DNA of 6,349 nt. Source: Patescibacteria group bacterium. Its GTDB lineage: Bacteria > Patescibacteriota > Minisyncoccia > Phycocordibacterales > UBA12445. Below the pieces are notes generated by a model. That model saw only the letters and a program-made list of their open reading frames with translations. It was not told where the DNA came from and did not search any database. Location of the stretch: contig JAKLHJ010000042.1 in NCBI GenBank assembly GCA_022710205.1, positions 1 through 6,349 on the forward strand. The letters are read 5' to 3'. Every line of letters begins with the position of its first letter. Positions within the stretch are counted from its first letter, which is position 1. Made by a program: the position numbers and the translations under genes. Below are positions 4,888-6,349 of the stretch, piece by piece.

Positions 4888-6349
4888 ATGGTTGAGAAAA
4901 AATTAAAAAAATACGATCATAATAAAATTGAGAAAGCTTGGCAGAAGAAATGGGCCACAGCTAAGCTTTTTAAAACTCCTGCCTGCCGGCAGGCAGGGAG
5001 ACTTCCCGAAAAGCCAAAGTGCTATGCGCTCGATATGTTTCCATATCCATCAGGCGACGGACTTCATGTGGGTCATCCTAAGGGGTATATCGCCACTGAC
5101 GTATATTCGAGATTCAAGAAGATGAGCGGTTTTAATATCCTTCACCCGATGGGTTGGGACGCTTTTGGTTTGCCCGCCGAAAATTATGCGATTAAGAATA
5201 AAATTCACCCCGAAGTCGCCGTTAAGAAAAACATAAAGAGATTTAAGGACCAGCTTCAGAAAATAGGATTTAATTATGATTGGGAAAGAGAGATAAGCAC
5301 CACCGACCCCGCCTACTATAAATGGACGCAATGGATATTTTTGAAGCTTCTCGAGAATGGTCTTGCTTTTGAGTCTTCTGAGCCGATAAATTGGTGCCCA
5401 TCATGTCAGACAGGCCTCGCGAATGAGGACCTCGACGGAGATGTGTGCGAGAGATGCAGTTCAAAGGTTGAGAAAAAGCCGATGAGGCAGTGGGTGCTAA
5501 AAATTACTAAGTATGCTGACAGAATGTTGCAGGACTTGGACAAGCTTCCTTGGCCGGAATCAATAAAAGAATTACAGAGAAATTGGATAGGCAGATCAGA
5601 GGGCTCTGAAATCGTTTTCGCCGTAAAAAATTCTGACAAGAAAATACCAGTATTTACAACACGCGCAGATACTATAGATGGAGTGACATATCTTGTGCTC
5701 GCACCGGAGCACCCATTATTACAGAATGGACAATTACGAATTACGAATTACGAATTAGTAAAAAAATACATAGAGGAGGCGAAGAATAGGTCAGAGATTG
5801 AAAGGTTGGCGGAGAAAAAGGAAAAAACAGGAATAAAATTAGAAGGTATAAGCGTTATAAATCCTTACAATGGAGATGAGGTGCCTCTTTGGGTGGCTGA
5901 TTATGTATTGGGCCACTATGGCACCGGCGCCGTTATGGCCGTCCCACAGCATGACGAGAGAGATAGAGAGTTCGCCACAAAGTTCGGTCTTCCTATAATC
6001 GACAGATCGCTTGTTCCTGTAGACGACGTCGTCAAAAAAGTTGGGGGAAGGAAGACTGTTAAATATAAGATCAAAGACTGGGTTTTCTCAAGGCAGAGAT
6101 ACTGGGGAGAGCCGATACCTGTGGTTCATTGTGAATCATGTGGGGTTGTGCCTGTGCCGGAAAAAGATCTTCCCGTAACGCTTCCAAAAGTTAAAAGCTA
6201 TGCGCCGACAGGCACCGGCGAATCACCACTTGCAGATATTTCAAAATGGGTAAATACAAAATGTCCGAAGTGTAAGGGCCCCGCAAAAAGAGAAACAAAC
6301 ACTATGCCTCAGTGGGCCGGTTCTTGCTGGTATTATTTAAGATACATTG
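4888..6349 (+). CDS. leuS: Leucyl-tRNA synthetase, bacterial type (3'-partial)
   Basis: LeuRS is a cytosolic class I synthetase that charges tRNA-Leu and edits mischarged amino acids. The 487 codons present run off the right edge. Visible in order: MFPYPSGDGLHVGHPKGY (50-67) with the HIGH-type HVGH at 60-63; GWDAFGLPAENYA; a first zinc-type knuckle C170-x2-C173 and C187-x2-C190; MRQWVLKIT; the CP1 editing domain with TTRADT (257-262) and GTGAVMAVPQHDERD, whose D356 is the conserved editing aspartate; SRQRYWGEPIP starting at 401; a second zinc-type set C415/C418 and C459/C462; and MPQWAGSCWYYLRY. The KMSKS motif, anticodon-binding domain and C-terminus lie outside the window. Two short repeats add PACRQAG (31-37) and QLRITNYEL (282-290). 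The link between the editing domain and SRQRYWG is short and lacks the usual NSG.F.GL segment. The start ATG at 4888 is 13 bp after a repeat element and has no Shine-Dalgarno sequence. Confidence 0.96.
   Translation, partial: MVEKKLKKYDHNKIEKAWQKKWATAKLFKTPACRQAGRLPEKPKCYALDMFPYPSGDGLHVGHPKGYIATDVYSRFKKMSGFNILHPMGWDAFGLPAENYAIKNKIHPEVAVKKNIKRFKDQLQKIGFNYDWEREISTTDPAYYKWTQWIFLKLLENGLAFESSEPINWCPSCQTGLANEDLDGDVCERCSSKVEKKPMRQWVLKITKYADRMLQDLDKLPWPESIKELQRNWIGRSEGSEIVFAVKNSDKKIPVFTTRADTIDGVTYLVLAPEHPLLQNGQLRITNYELVKKYIEEAKNRSEIERLAEKKEKTGIKLEGISVINPYNGDEVPLWVADYVLGHYGTGAVMAVPQHDERDREFATKFGLPIIDRSLVPVDDVVKKVGGRKTVKYKIKDWVFSRQRYWGEPIPVVHCESCGVVPVPEKDLPVTLPKVKSYAPTGTGESPLADISKWVNTKCPKCKGPAKRETNTMPQWAGSCWYYLRYI
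4978..4997. repeat. Perfect 20-bp GC-rich palindrome inside leuS
   Basis: The half site CCTGCCTGCC is followed directly by its exact reverse complement GGCAGGCAGG, in an otherwise AT-rich coding region. It starts on a codon boundary and, with the flanking bases, is read as PACRQAG (residues 31-37) between the N-terminal helix of LeuRS and the conserved strand leading to MFPYPSG. In another frame it reads LPAGRQG, a string I associate with this repeat in candidate-phyla bacterial genomes. Confidence 0.85.
5732..5757. repeat. 7-nt tandem repeat (AATTACG x3.7) inside leuS
   Basis: AATTACG occurs at 5732-5738, 5739-5745 and 5746-5752, followed by a partial AATTA (5753-5757). Three 7-nt units make 21 nt, which keeps the reading frame. 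The translation QLRITNYEL (282-290) sits just after the conserved LAPEHP of the editing domain, where surface loops vary in LeuRS. Confidence 0.85.

Noticed and set aside
4928..5125. Alternative + frame inside leuS containing LPAGRQG
   Set aside because: It overlaps the conserved LeuRS N-terminus and only reads the 20-bp palindrome in another frame.

Overview
The window looks like a stretch of bacterial metagenome sequence from the Candidate Phyla Radiation, most likely Parcubacteria-like. The reasons are the gene set (RpiB, Rpe-like, ThyX-like, GlyA and a bacterial-type LeuRS, all compact and on the + strand), start codons without Shine-Dalgarno sequences, and small palindromes and short tandem repeats that I associate with these genomes, two of them inside a coding sequence. 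That placement is inference, since there is no rRNA. Every frame I read through is open under the standard code, with no in-frame UGA.

Layout: (1) 1-719 is the 3' part of a reading frame whose first third is a ScpA-type condensin kleisin fragment of archaeal (DPANN-like) character. After a purine-rich junction at 258-293 it continues as an unrecognised protein with clearly higher GC. This is either an assembly chimera or a real fusion. (2) 743-1195 rpiB and 1311-1970 a divergent rpe-like gene would interconvert pentose phosphates. They are separated by 115 bp holding an imperfect palindrome. (3) 2135-3424 encodes a long protein built from two ThyX-like halves, followed by glyA (3541-4716). 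(4) 4888 to the window end is the first 487 codons of leuS.

Each of the three gaps downstream of rpe (before thyX-like, glyA and leuS) is filled by one copy of a dispersed inverted-repeat element with termini GTCATTGCGAG/CTCGCAATGAC. It is about 85-155 bp long, with conserved ends and a variable middle. leuS itself has been invaded by a perfect 20-bp GC-rich palindrome near its 5' end and by a 7-nt tandem repeat in the editing-domain region. Both keep the frame.

Functionally, rpiB and rpe form a non-oxidative pentose-phosphate pair. GlyA makes 5,10-methylene-tetrahydrofolate, the one-carbon donor for ThyX-type thymidylate synthesis, so the thyX-like/glyA adjacency makes biochemical sense. 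leuS is unrelated housekeeping. I see no defence island, mobile-element gene, CRISPR array or RNA gene. The most interesting items are the double ThyX protein, whose two halves carry complementary parts of the family's signature, the repeat family and its coding-sequence relatives, and the chimeric first frame.
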